Positions 36,524-45,329 of a stretch of DNA of 64,000 bases are shown piece after piece. The notes below the pieces were generated by a model that searched no databases, was not told the DNA's origin, and saw only the letters and a list, made by a program, of their open reading frames with translations. The translations under genes and the position numbers were made by a program. Every line of letters starts with the position of its first letter. Position 1 is the first letter of the stretch. The stretch comes from Cellulomonas phragmiteti (GTDB lineage Bacteria; Actinomycetota; Actinomycetes; Actinomycetales; Cellulomonadaceae), in NCBI RefSeq assembly GCF_016862775.1, contig NZ_BONP01000017.1:1-64000 (forward strand), in the 5' to 3' direction.

Positions 36524-37546
36524 GTGGTCCACAGGCAGCAGATCGGGCGCCGCACGGTGCTCGGCATGCTCGCTGCCGCCGGTGGTGTCGCGGCGGCGAC
36601 CCCCTCCCACGCCGCGCCGCGCCCTCTGCCGTCCCGACGGTCGCGCCTCGGCCTCGAGGTCGCCGGGGTGCTCCCGGTCGTCACGTTCGAGGCGGACTGG
36701 TCGGCCGCGCGGTCCTTCGACGTGCCGGTCGCGCTGCGCCTCGGCGGCTACGCCGGCGCGCGTGACGTCCTCACGCTGACGGTCACGTTCGACCGCCGGG
36801 TGCTCGAGGTGACGCCGCAGGCGGTGGCCGCCGCCGACGGCCTGGGGTGGTCGACCGGCGCCGCCCGGGTCGTCGAGACCGCCGGGGACGCCGCGACCCT
36901 GCGCGTCGAGGTGCCGCGCCCGGCGGCGCGTGCGCGCACCGGCGAGGGGCCCGTCGTCCTGCTGCCGCTGCGCCCGCGGCGCCTGTACCCGGCCGAGAAC
37001 GTCGGCCGCGTCGTCCCCCTCACCGTCGAGCTGTCCCGCGACGGCGGCCGGGAGCGCCGCAGCCGCGTGTGGCGCGCACCCGAGACGCTCACCCCCGGGC
37101 CGGTGTGGGGCGTCGAGGTCAGCGCAGCCTTCGCCGCGTCGACCACGACGCCCACCCGGGTGCCGACGGCCGTGCGGGTCGAGTCCGTCGGGCCGCACCC
37201 CGTCCCGGCCGGCAGCCTGGTGCGGGTGGAGACGGACCGTGCCGTGAGCGGCCTGGCGGTGGCCGAGGCGACGCTCGACGGCGTCCCCGTGCCGCTGTCG
37301 GGCCGCCTGGAGCGCGGCGCGGTCACCTCGGTGCTGGACGTCCCCGTCCCGGAGATCGCCGCGGGCCGGGTCCTGCTCGTGCACCTCGCTGCGACGGCGG
37401 TCGAGCCCGTCGCGGAGCCGGCGGCGGCCTCCGTGCGCGTCGTCGCCGCCGCGGGCGTCGCCGGGCACGCGCGGGCGACCGGTGCCGCGCTGGCCGTCGA
37501 CAGCGCTGCGTCCGGTCCGCGTCCGATCCCGCCGAGCGAAGGCTGA
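36524..37546 (+). CDS. Tat-exported protein of unknown function
   Basis: A 340-residue protein. The start GTG 36524 gives a twin-arginine signal peptide (GRRTVLGMLAAAGGVAAATPSHA) with a cleavage-like SHA-AP at about residues 30-34. The mature part seems all-beta, with strands such as VLPVVTFEADWSAARSFDVPVAL and VLTLTVTFDRRVLEVTP, resembling immunoglobulin- or cohesin-like folds. No catalytic motif is visible and I do not recognise the family. A DUF1906 gene begins 11 nt after its stop, so the two are likely co-transcribed. Tat export with a cell-wall-type neighbour suggests an envelope role, which is inference. Confidence 0.72.
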   Translation: MVHRQQIGRRTVLGMLAAAGGVAAATPSHAAPRPLPSRRSRLGLEVAGVLPVVTFEADWSAARSFDVPVALRLGGYAGARDVLTLTVTFDRRVLEVTPQAVAAADGLGWSTGAARVVETAGDAATLRVEVPRPAARARTGEGPVVLLPLRPRRLYPAENVGRVVPLTVELSRDGGRERRSRVWRAPETLTPGPVWGVEVSAAFAASTTTPTRVPTAVRVESVGPHPVPAGSLVRVETDRAVSGLAVAEATLDGVPVPLSGRLERGAVTSVLDVPVPEIAAGRVLLVHLAATAVEPVAEPAAASVRVVAAAGVAGHARATGAALAVDSAASGPRPIPPSEG

Positions 37547-37557
37547 CGGTCCCCGCG

Positions 37558-39966
37558 ATGTTCGACCACTGGGTGCACCGGACGCAGGTCTGGCTCAACG
37601 GCACGTACGGCGCCGTGGCCGGCTTCGTCCGCGTCACGGAGGACGGGGAGACGGGCTGGCGCACGATCTGGGCGCTGCGCCGCGCCCTGCAGCACGAGCT
37701 GGGGCTGACGGCGCTGTCCGACGCGTTCGGCCCGGCGACCACCGCGGCGTACGTCGCGCAGGTCGGGGAGCTGGGCCCGACGGCACGGGGGAACCTGGTG
37801 CGGATCCTGCAGGGCGGCCTGTGGTGCTCGGGCTACCCCGGCGGGTACGCGGCGGACGGGGTCTGGGACGACACCCTCACCGCGTCGGTGGGGCGCCTGG
37901 CGACGGACATGGGCCTGGGCCTGCGCAGTACCGTCGACGTCACGATGATGAAGGGCGTCCTGAGCATGGACGCCTACGTGCTGGTCCCGCGCGGGCGCGC
38001 GACCGTGCGTGCGGCGCAGCAGGCGCTGAACCGCGCGTACGTGGGGCGTCGGGACTACGCCCTGGTGCCGTGCGACGGGGTGTACTCGCGGGACGTGCAG
38101 CGCGGGCTCGTCCTGGGCATCCAGTACGAGCTCGGGATGGCCGACGGCGTGGCCAACGGCAACGTCGGGCCGGGGACGCAGAGCGGGCTCGAGACGTCCG
38201 GGACGGTGCGGCTGGGTGACGTGGACCGGACCCGGCGGTTCGTCCAGCTGTTCCAGTCCGCGCTGGTGTTCAACGGCCACGACGTGGCGGTCGACGGCTC
38301 CTTCGGGGGTGGGACGCGCGACGCGGTGGTCGCGTTCCAGGAGTTCGCGTGCCTGCCGGTGACGGGCGTGGGGGACTACCCGACGTGGGCGTCGCTCCTG
38401 GTCAGCACGGGTGACCCGCGCCGGCAGGGCACGGCGGCGGACACCAGCGTGCCGCTGCTGGGCCAGCGCGCGGCGACGCTGCGGGACCTGGGGTACGAGA
38501 CGGTCGGACGGTACCTCACCGGCAAGGACAAGCACCTGCGGGCGGGCGAGATCGAGGCGATCCACGCCGCGGGCCTCGGGCTCGTCCCGATCTACCAGGA
38601 GTGGAACAACGCGCCGGAGCACTTCACGCGCGCGAAGGGCCGGGCCCAGGGCGTCGCGGCGGTGCGCCGGGCGCGGCAGCTGGGGATCGTGCCCGGTGCG
38701 GTCATCTACTTCCCCGTCGACTTCGACGCCACCGACGGCGACGTCGCGGCGCTCGTCCTGCCGTTCTTCGAGGGAGTGCGCGACGGCGTGGGCGCCGCAC
38801 GCCCCGGCGAGTACCGCGTCGGCGTGTACGGCCCGCGGCACGTCTGCTCGCGGGTGACGGCGGCGGGCCTGGGGGAGCTGCCGTTCGTCGCCGGCCTCTC
38901 GCGGGGGTGGAGCGGCAACCTCGGGTACCCCCTGCCGCAGGGGTGGGCGTACGACCAGATCCAGACCCGGTGGACGCCGGGCCTGGACACGTTCGCGTAC
39001 GACAACAACATCCAGTCGCCCCGCGCGGAGCCCGTCGGGCCGTCGGGCGTGCGTGCGGTGCCCACCCGCAGCGTGAGCGGGACCACCCTGTTCAGCCGGC
39101 TGCACCTGCAGCTCACGGCGCTGCACCACTGGGCGGAGGAGTGTCTGGCGGTGACCCGCGTCAACGACGTCGCGCCCGCGGCCGGTGCCGCCGACCTCGT
39201 GCTGCACCACCTGCAGCGGCCCGCGCGCTGGGACCCGCCGTGGCCGGGGCACGCGCCGCTGGTCGAGTGGTCGCTGACGGGCGACGCCCAGGCCGCGACG
39301 TCCGCGGCGCGTGCGGCGTTCGAGGAGCGTGCCGCCGAGGTGGGCGGTGTGGACCCCGGCCTGGCGCCCGAGGACGACGACGTGGACGTGGCGCGCTGGG
39401 CGGCGGTCTGCCGCGCGGCGCTGGCCCACCCGGACGACGCCCCGGTGGAGGTCTGCCGGGCGGGCGACCTGGGCGGGTGGGCGCTGGACCTGGCGCTGCT
39501 GTGGGAGCAGTACGCGCGTGCCCGTGCGACGGACCCCGGGCTGCGGGTGGCGCCGTGGTTCCGCGCCGGGATCGGCGGTGAGGACGGCGGCTTCAGCCGT
39601 GCCGCGTACGTCGCGGACCTCGACGGGTACGTGGCCGCCTCGATGGTGCTGCGTGACGGGGTGCCGCTGGACCAGGCGATGAGCCGGATCCTGCTCGAGA
39701 CGTCGCGGCGCGCGACGTGGCCACGCGACGAGTTCGCGGCCCGGCGCTTCGAGGGCCGGCGCGACGCGGTCGAGGCGGCCGTGGCCCACCTGTTCACGTC
39801 GTCGGTGTTCTTCGGGACGACGTTCGCGCAGGAGGCCGGGTCCGACCCGCTGCGCCTGCCGGGGCAGCCGTACGACCACCCGGACGCGCCCGGCCCGGAC
39901 GAGCTGGCCGAGGAGCTGCCGGCGCTGGCCCGCACGTTCGCGGACGTGCTGCTCGGGCAGGGGTGA
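37558..39966 (+). CDS. DUF1906 glycoside-hydrolase-like protein with peptidoglycan-binding-like repeats
   Basis: An 802-residue protein. Residues about 1-290 contain repeated helical units resembling peptidoglycan-binding domains (RFVQLFQSALVFNGHDVAVD, GSFGGGTRDAVVAFQEF, and earlier TVRAAQQALNRAYVG). Residues about 300-480 are a DUF1906 / Rv2525c-like domain of TIM-barrel type, with DLGYETVGRYLTG, LVPIYQEWN, AVIYFPVDFDATDGDV and YRVGVYGP. The last ~320 residues are helical and unassigned. No signal peptide is visible, although the mycobacterial relative is Tat-exported, and the Tat protein is encoded immediately upstream. The ATG lacks a good ribosome-binding site, so coupled translation or another start is possible. 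Confidence 0.78.
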   Translation: MFDHWVHRTQVWLNGTYGAVAGFVRVTEDGETGWRTIWALRRALQHELGLTALSDAFGPATTAAYVAQVGELGPTARGNLVRILQGGLWCSGYPGGYAADGVWDDTLTASVGRLATDMGLGLRSTVDVTMMKGVLSMDAYVLVPRGRATVRAAQQALNRAYVGRRDYALVPCDGVYSRDVQRGLVLGIQYELGMADGVANGNVGPGTQSGLETSGTVRLGDVDRTRRFVQLFQSALVFNGHDVAVDGSFGGGTRDAVVAFQEFACLPVTGVGDYPTWASLLVSTGDPRRQGTAADTSVPLLGQRAATLRDLGYETVGRYLTGKDKHLRAGEIEAIHAAGLGLVPIYQEWNNAPEHFTRAKGRAQGVAAVRRARQLGIVPGAVIYFPVDFDATDGDVAALVLPFFEGVRDGVGAARPGEYRVGVYGPRHVCSRVTAAGLGELPFVAGLSRGWSGNLGYPLPQGWAYDQIQTRWTPGLDTFAYDNNIQSPRAEPVGPSGVRAVPTRSVSGTTLFSRLHLQLTALHHWAEECLAVTRVNDVAPAAGAADLVLHHLQRPARWDPPWPGHAPLVEWSLTGDAQAATSAARAAFEERAAEVGGVDPGLAPEDDDVDVARWAAVCRAALAHPDDAPVEVCRAGDLGGWALDLALLWEQYARARATDPGLRVAPWFRAGIGGEDGGFSRAAYVADLDGYVAASMVLRDGVPLDQAMSRILLETSRRATWPRDEFAARRFEGRRDAVEAAVAHLFTSSVFFGTTFAQEAGSDPLRLPGQPYDHPDAPGPDELAEELPALARTFADVLLGQG

Positions 39967-39979
39967 GGCGACCCGCGAG

Positions 39980-41341
39980 TCAGGCGCCGACGACCATCCA
40001 GCGCTCCCCGCGGGCACGCAGGCCCGTCGTGAGGGCGCGCGCGGCCATGAACACGACGGCGAACGCGACCCACAGCCAGGCCAGCCCGGTGGCCCCGGGC
40101 GGCGCCCAGGCGTGCACGGCGAGGGCCGCGGGGACGTACGCCACGAGCGTGGCGACGCCGGCCCACGCGAGGAACCGGCCGTCGCCGGCGCCGATGAGGA
40201 CGCCGTCGAGCACGAACACCCACCCGGCCATGGGCAGCGCCACGGCCGCGACGAGCAGCCCGAGCACGGCGGCACGCTGCACGTCGGCGTCGGGGGAGAA
40301 GACGCGCACGTAGAGCGGCGCGAGGGCCCCGACGAGGACGCCGAGCACGACGCCCGCGCCGACCCCCCACTGCAGGGTGCGCCGCAGGACGGCCCGGGTG
40401 CGGGCGAGGTCGCGGGCGCCGAGCGACTGGCCGACGAGCGCCTGCGCGGCGATCGCCAGGGCGTCGAGGGCGAAGGCCGTCAGGCCCCAGACGGCGTTGA
40501 CGACCTGGTGCCCGGCCAGCGCGGACGGGCCGAGGCCCGTGGCGGTCCACACGGTCAGCAGGATCGCCACGCGCAGCGTCGCGGTGCGCACGAGCAGCGG
40601 CACGCCGGCGCGCGCGCTGGACCAGATGCCGCCGGCCGCGGGCGTCAGGCGGGCACCGGCGGCGCGGGCGCCGCGCGCCACGACGACGACGAGCCACATT
40701 GCCATGCCGAGCTGCGCGACGGCCGTGCCGAGCCCGGAGCCGGCGATGCCCAGGCCGGCGCCGTAGATGAGGGCGGCGTTGAGGGCCGCGTTGGCGACGG
40801 CACCGGAGGCGGCCACGGCCAGCGGCGTGCGGGTGTCGAGCATGCCGCGCAGCGCGCCCGTGGCGGCCAGCACCAGGAGCATGCCGGGCAGGCCGGGCGC
40901 GGACCAGCGCAGGTAGGTGACGGCCTGGGCTGCGACGTCGCCGTCGGCGCCCAGCGCAGCGACCAGCAAGGGGGCGGCCGCCCACGTCGCGATCGCCAGG
41001 GCGGCGCCGAGGGCCAGGCCGAGCCACATGCCGTCGACCCCGGTCTGCAGGGCCCCGCGGTGGTCCCCGGCGCCGACCCTGCGGGCGACGGCGGCGGTGG
41101 TGGCGTAGGCGAGGAAGACGCACAGGCCGACGACGGTGACGAGCACCGTGGACGCGAGGGCCAGGCCGGCGAGGGACTCGGTGCCGAGGTGACCGACCAT
41201 CGCGGAGTCGACGAGCACGAACAGCGGCTCGGCGACGAGGGCACCCAGGGCCGGGACGGCGAGGGTGAGGATCTGCCGGTCCACACCCCCGGGACGGCGG
41301 CTGTGGACGGCGGGGCGTCGCCCGGGTGGCTCAACGGGCAC
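39980..41341 (-). CDS. MATE-family efflux transporter
   Basis: A 453-residue membrane protein with about 12 hydrophobic segments in two related halves. MATE signatures are LVDSAMVGHLGTESLAGLAL in the first half and AGHQVVNAVWGLTAFALDALAIAAQALVGQSLG in the second. It uses a proton or sodium gradient to export organic compounds; the substrate is unknown. GTG 41341 is used; GTG 41284 (VDRQILTLAVPALG) is a reasonable shorter start. It is convergent with the DUF1906 gene and divergent from dnaB. Confidence 0.87.
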   Translation of the reverse strand: MPVEPPGRRPAVHSRRPGGVDRQILTLAVPALGALVAEPLFVLVDSAMVGHLGTESLAGLALASTVLVTVVGLCVFLAYATTAAVARRVGAGDHRGALQTGVDGMWLGLALGAALAIATWAAAPLLVAALGADGDVAAQAVTYLRWSAPGLPGMLLVLAATGALRGMLDTRTPLAVAASGAVANAALNAALIYGAGLGIAGSGLGTAVAQLGMAMWLVVVVARGARAAGARLTPAAGGIWSSARAGVPLLVRTATLRVAILLTVWTATGLGPSALAGHQVVNAVWGLTAFALDALAIAAQALVGQSLGARDLARTRAVLRRTLQWGVGAGVVLGVLVGALAPLYVRVFSPDADVQRAAVLGLLVAAVALPMAGWVFVLDGVLIGAGDGRFLAWAGVATLVAYVPAALAVHAWAPPGATGLAWLWVAFAVVFMAARALTTGLRARGERWMVVGA

Positions 41342-41487
41342 GTCCGGACCCGACGACGACGGGCGCGGGGTGTCCGACGGGCGGCTCAGGCGTCCACCAG
41401 GTGAACGTCACCCGAATCTTGCTCGCTCCACAGCACGTGCACAGCGTATGCGCCGGTGGGAGGGCGCGTCGGGGGCGCTCACCCGCT

Positions 41488-41542
41488 CTGTCCACAGGTG
41501 TGTCCCCAACCTGTGCACACAGGCCCGTGGGGGTTGTCCACA
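41488..41542 (+). promoter_or_regulatory. DnaA-box pair upstream of dnaB
   Basis: ctgtccaca at 41488-41496 and ttgtccaca at 41534-41542 match the high-GC actinobacterial DnaA box TTGTCCACA at 8 and 9 of 9 positions. Further related words (gtgcacaca) lie nearby. The region is about 180-230 nt before the dnaB start, inside the 379-nt gap between the MATE gene and dnaB. Control of dnaB by DnaA is inferred. Confidence 0.6.
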
Positions 41543-41670
41543 GGTCGTCCACCGGTCCGTGCACACACCCGTTTGGGTCCCGGCCGCACGGGGCCTAGCC
41601 TCGCGAGGGCAGGTCCCACCGGGCGTCGTCGGCCTGCGGGGCGCGCTCGAGCGGTGACTGTCAGACGTTC

Positions 41671-41694
41671 CCGGTAGAACACGTGTTCAGCCGG
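41671..41694. promoter_or_regulatory. 24-bp palindrome before dnaB
   Basis: CCGG-ta-GAACACGTGTTC-ag-CCGG contains a perfect 12-bp palindrome within a nearly symmetric 24-bp site. It ends 26 nt upstream of the dnaB GTG, a position typical of an operator. I do not know the protein that binds it. Confidence 0.5.
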
Positions 41695-41720
41695 GTAGGA
41701 CCAGCAGGAGTGGGTGACAG

Positions 41721-44700
41721 GTGACCATCGAGGACCTCGAGTACGGGGCGCCGCCGGACACCGGGCGCAGCAGCGGTGGCGCCGGGTTCGACCGCACCCC
41801 GCCGCAGGACCTCGAGGCCGAGCGGTCCGTGCTCGGCGGCATGATGATCAGCAAGGACGCCATCGCCGACGTCATCGAGCAGATCAAGGGCACCGACTTC
41901 TACCGCCCCGCGCACGAGGCAATCTACGACGCGATCCTCGACCTGTACGGCCGGGGGGAGCCTGCCGACGCCATCACCGTCGCCGACGAGCTGACCAAGC
42001 GCGGCGAGATGGGCCGCATCGGCGGCGCCGCCTACCTGCACACCCTCATCGCGGGCGTCCCGACCGCCGCCAACGCCGGCTTCTACGCGCGGATCGTGCG
42101 CGAGCGCGCCATCCTGCGCAAGCTCGTCGAGGCCGGCACGCGCATCGTCCAGCTCGGCTACGCGACCGACGGCGGCGACGTCGACGAGCTCGTCAACAAC
42201 GCCCAGGCCGAGGTGTACGCGGTCACCGAGCGGCGGGCGTCCGAGGACTACCTGCCGCTGTCCGAGGTCATCGGCGGGACCGTCGACGAGATCGAGGCCG
42301 CCGGGCACCGCGGTGAGGGCATGGTGGGCGTGCCGACGGGGTTCTCCGACCTCGACCGGCTGACCAACGGGCTGCACCCGGGGCAGATGATCGTGCTGGC
42401 GGCGCGGCCTGCCATCGGCAAGGCGCTCGCGCTCGACACCCCGCTGCCCACGCCCACGGGGTGGACGACGATGGGTGAGGTGCAGGTGGGCGACCACCTG
42501 CTCGCCGCCGACGGCACCGTTACGCGCGTCGTGGCCGCCACCGACGTGATGGTCGACCGTCCCTGCTACCGCGTGACGTTCGACGACGGGTCCACGATCG
42601 TCGCCGACGCCCAGCACCAGTGGGTCACGCGCACGCGCGCCGAGCGGCGCGTGGGCGACGACGGCGCGGTGCGGACCACCGAGGAGCTGGCAGCGACCGT
42701 GCGGTGCGCGACGGCCGACGCCCGGGCCAACCACTCCGTGGCGACGGCCGCACCGCTGTCCCTGCCCGACCGGGCCCTGCTGGTCGACCCGTACGTGCTC
42801 GGCGTGTGGCTCGGCGATGGGAACGCGGCGTCGGCGCGGTTCACCAGCGCGGACCCGGAGATCGCGATGCGGATCGAGGGGCGGGGGTACGAGGTCCGGG
42901 CCGCCGGCCACACGCGCGCAGCGGACCTCTACACGGTGCGTCTCCCGCGTGAGGCTGTCGCCGTGCGCGCGTGCGAGGTGTGCGGGACCGAGTTCACGCC
43001 GGCGCGCTCGCAGGTCCGGACCTGTGGACGCTCCTGCGGAGGGCGGGTCAAGACGCTCTCGGGCCCGGTCGCCGTCCCGACGTGCCCGGACTGTGGCATC
43101 GAGACCACCGGCCTCGTCCGGTGCCAGGACTGCCACGACCGGGTCGGCACGGTGCAGGCACAGCTCCGCACCATCGGGGTGCTCGGTGACAAGCACATCC
43201 CCGCCGAGTACCTGCGGGGGAGCGAGGCGCAGCGTCGCGACCTGCTGGCCGGACTGCTCGACACCGACGGCACGGTGAACCCGACCGGGTCGGTGCAGTT
43301 CGCGGTCACCCACGAGCGGCTCGCCCGGGACGTGCGGGAGCTCGTGCACTCGCTCGGGTACCGGACAGGGTGGTCGGTGAAGCCGGTGCGCGGCCGGTCC
43401 GCCGCGTCGTCGACGTGCTTCACGATCACGTTCACGACGGACGACGACGTGTTCGCACTCGAGCGCAAGAAGCTCGTCCACAAGGAGCGGCGGCGTCCCT
43501 CGACGCCGCGGCTGCACCAGCGGTTCGTCGTGTCGGTGGAGCCGGTGAAGTCCGTGCCGGTGCGGTGCGTGGAGATCGCGCACCCGACGCACCTGTACCT
43601 GGCGGGCGAGTCGATGATCCCGACCCACAACTCCACGCTCGGCATCGACATCGTCCGGTCGTCCGCCATCAAGCACAACATGGCTGCCGTGGTGTTCTCC
43701 CTCGAGATGAGCCGCAACGAGATCACGATGCGTCTGCTCTCCGCCGAGGCGCGCGTGCACCTGCAGAAGCTGCGCACCGGCGCGATGGGCGAGGACGACT
43801 GGGCCAAGATCGCGGCCACGATGGGCCGCATCAGCGAGGCGCCGCTGTTCATCGACGACTCCCCGAACATGTCGCTCATGGAGATCCGCGCCAAGTGCCG
43901 GCGGCTCAAGCAGCGACACGACCTCAAGCTCGTCGTCATCGACTACCTCCAGCTGATGACGTCCGGCAAGCGCGTCGAGTCCCGCCAGCAGGAGGTCTCG
44001 GAGTTCTCGCGTGCGCTCAAGCTGCTCGCCAAGGAGATCGAGGTCCCCGTCATCGCGATCTCGCAGCTGAACCGTGGGCCCGAGCAGCGGACCGACAAGA
44101 AGCCGCAGATGAGCGACCTGCGTGAGTCGGGCTGCCTCACCGAGGACACCCGGGTGCTGCGCGCCGACACCGGCGCGGAGACGACGCTGGGGGAGATGTA
44201 CGCCCTGGGGCATAAGGACGTGCCGATCTGGGCGCTCGACGACCGGCTGCAGTACGTGCGCCGTCACCTGACCCACGTCTTCCCGACGGGCGTCAAGCCG
44301 GTGTACTTGCTGCGGCTCGCGTCGGGCAAGGAGGTCACCGCGACCGCCAACCACCCGTTCCTCACGTACGAGGGGTGGACGCCGCTGGGAGAGCTGGAGA
44401 TCGGGTCGCGGCTGGGTGTGCCGCGGCACGTGCCGGGGCCGGAGATGACGACCGCGTGGGAGGACCGGGACGTCACGATGCTCGCGCGCATGGTGGCGGG
44501 ACGCACGGCGCCCGGTGCTGCCGTGTGGGACGACGAGGTGTGGACCGAGCTGGGCGAGCGGCTACCCGCATCGGTGTTCCACCTGCCCAAGCCGCAGATC
44601 GCCCTGTTCGTGCGGACGCTACTGACGGCCAACGGCGCCGTGGTCCTCCACGGCGCCACAGGCCGCGTGAGCCTGCCCGCCGACGACCGTCGCGTGCTCG

Positions 44701-45329
44701 ACGGGGTGAGCCGACTCCTGCTGCGGTTCGGCATCTCCACGCGGCTGCGCGCGACGGCCCAGGGCCCGCGGCTCGACGTCGTGGAGAAGGACGACCTCCG
44801 GCGCCTGTTGCAGGAGATCGGCGTCGACGGCCGGCACGCCCACGCCGCCGATGAGCTGCTCGCGAGGGTCCGGACGCGTGACGTCGGCACGGCCGCGGAG
44901 CCCGTCCGCATGTGGGACGAGGTCCGCACGGTCCTGACGGCTGCGGCCGTCCAGACACTCGACGACGGCCGCGCCCCGCTCGCGCAGGTCGTCGACGTGC
45001 TCGACCGCGCCGACCTCGACGTGGACGCGGTCAACGACCTGCTGTGGGACGAGGTCGTGGCGATCGAGCCGATGGGTGAGCAGCAGGTGTTCGACGCCAC
45101 CGTCGTCGGCACCCACAACTTCATCGCCAACGGGATCGCCGTCCACAACAGCATCGAGCAGGACGCCGACATGGTCATCCTGCTGCACCGTGAGGACGCG
45201 TACGAGAAGGAGTCCCCGCGTGCGGGGGAGGCGGACCTGATCGTGGCGAAGCACCGTAACGGCCCGACGGACACCATCACCGTCGCGTTCCAGGGGCACT
45301 ACTCGCGTTTCGTGGATATGCAGATGTAG
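41721..45329 (+). CDS. dnaB: Replicative DNA helicase DnaB, interrupted by two inteins
   Basis: DnaB is the hexameric helicase that unwinds DNA at the replication fork. The 1202-residue precursor has the N-terminal domain (PPQDLEAERSVLGGMMIS), the linker and a RecA-like motor. The motor is cut twice in frame: after ARPAIGK in the P-loop (residues 235-637 are intein 1) and after MSDLRESG (residues 805-1143 are intein 2). Removing both leaves 460 residues, the normal DnaB length, with the rejoined sequences GKSTLGIDIV and RESGSIEQDADM. Both insertion points are active-site motifs, the usual location of DnaB inteins. GTG 41721 is the start, with AGGAG upstream at a long spacing. Splicing must work for the cell to replicate. 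Confidence 0.96.
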   Translation: MTIEDLEYGAPPDTGRSSGGAGFDRTPPQDLEAERSVLGGMMISKDAIADVIEQIKGTDFYRPAHEAIYDAILDLYGRGEPADAITVADELTKRGEMGRIGGAAYLHTLIAGVPTAANAGFYARIVRERAILRKLVEAGTRIVQLGYATDGGDVDELVNNAQAEVYAVTERRASEDYLPLSEVIGGTVDEIEAAGHRGEGMVGVPTGFSDLDRLTNGLHPGQMIVLAARPAIGKALALDTPLPTPTGWTTMGEVQVGDHLLAADGTVTRVVAATDVMVDRPCYRVTFDDGSTIVADAQHQWVTRTRAERRVGDDGAVRTTEELAATVRCATADARANHSVATAAPLSLPDRALLVDPYVLGVWLGDGNAASARFTSADPEIAMRIEGRGYEVRAAGHTRAADLYTVRLPREAVAVRACEVCGTEFTPARSQVRTCGRSCGGRVKTLSGPVAVPTCPDCGIETTGLVRCQDCHDRVGTVQAQLRTIGVLGDKHIPAEYLRGSEAQRRDLLAGLLDTDGTVNPTGSVQFAVTHERLARDVRELVHSLGYRTGWSVKPVRGRSAASSTCFTITFTTDDDVFALERKKLVHKERRRPSTPRLHQRFVVSVEPVKSVPVRCVEIAHPTHLYLAGESMIPTHNSTLGIDIVRSSAIKHNMAAVVFSLEMSRNEITMRLLSAEARVHLQKLRTGAMGEDDWAKIAATMGRISEAPLFIDDSPNMSLMEIRAKCRRLKQRHDLKLVVIDYLQLMTSGKRVESRQQEVSEFSRALKLLAKEIEVPVIAISQLNRGPEQRTDKKPQMSDLRESGCLTEDTRVLRADTGAETTLGEMYALGHKDVPIWALDDRLQYVRRHLTHVFPTGVKPVYLLRLASGKEVTATANHPFLTYEGWTPLGELEIGSRLGVPRHVPGPEMTTAWEDRDVTMLARMVAGRTAPGAAVWDDEVWTELGERLPASVFHLPKPQIALFVRTLLTANGAVVLHGATGRVSLPADDRRVLDGVSRLLLRFGISTRLRATAQGPRLDVVEKDDLRRLLQEIGVDGRHAHAADELLARVRTRDVGTAAEPVRMWDEVRTVLTAAAVQTLDDGRAPLAQVVDVLDRADLDVDAVNDLLWDEVVAIEPMGEQQVFDATVVGTHNFIANGIAVHNSIEQDADMVILLHREDAYEKESPRAGEADLIVAKHRNGPTDTITVAFQGHYSRFVDMQM
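42423..43631 (+). mobile_element. DnaB intein 1: class 3 (Ala1, WCT) with LAGLIDADG endonuclease and zinc-ribbon insert
   Basis: This 403-residue intein is inserted between GK and ST of the Walker A motif. It begins with alanine (ALALDTPLPTPTGWTTMGEV), so ordinary N-terminal Cys/Ser chemistry is impossible. It has the class 3 triad instead: Trp67 in block B (AQHQWVT), Cys382 in block F (VRCVEI) and Thr401 in the last block (IPTHN), followed by Ser+1. Blocks C and E of a LAGLIDADG endonuclease are intact (YVLGVWLGDGNA at ~122-133, LLAGLLDTDGTV at ~275-286). Between them are four CxxC-like pairs (CEVC, CGRSC, CPDC, CQDC; ~183-240), which suggests an inserted double zinc ribbon. Confidence 0.92.
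44133..45149 (+). mobile_element. DnaB intein 2: class 1 with degenerate endonuclease
   Basis: This 339-residue intein is inserted after RESG. It starts with Cys1 (CLTEDTRVLRADTGAE), has a normal block B (VTATANHPFLT with the TxxH histidine), block F (QVFDATVVGTHNFIAN) and C-terminal HN followed by Ser+1, so standard class 1 splicing is expected. The middle ~150 residues retain only worn LAGLIDADG-like segments (VTMLARMVAGRTA and IALFVRTLLTANG) without the catalytic acidic residues, so homing activity is probably lost. Confidence 0.92.

Noticed and set aside
41677..41688. GAACACGTGTTC as a parS site
   Set aside because: It shares only the CACGTG core; the flanks are reversed relative to the TGTTTCACGTGAAACA consensus.
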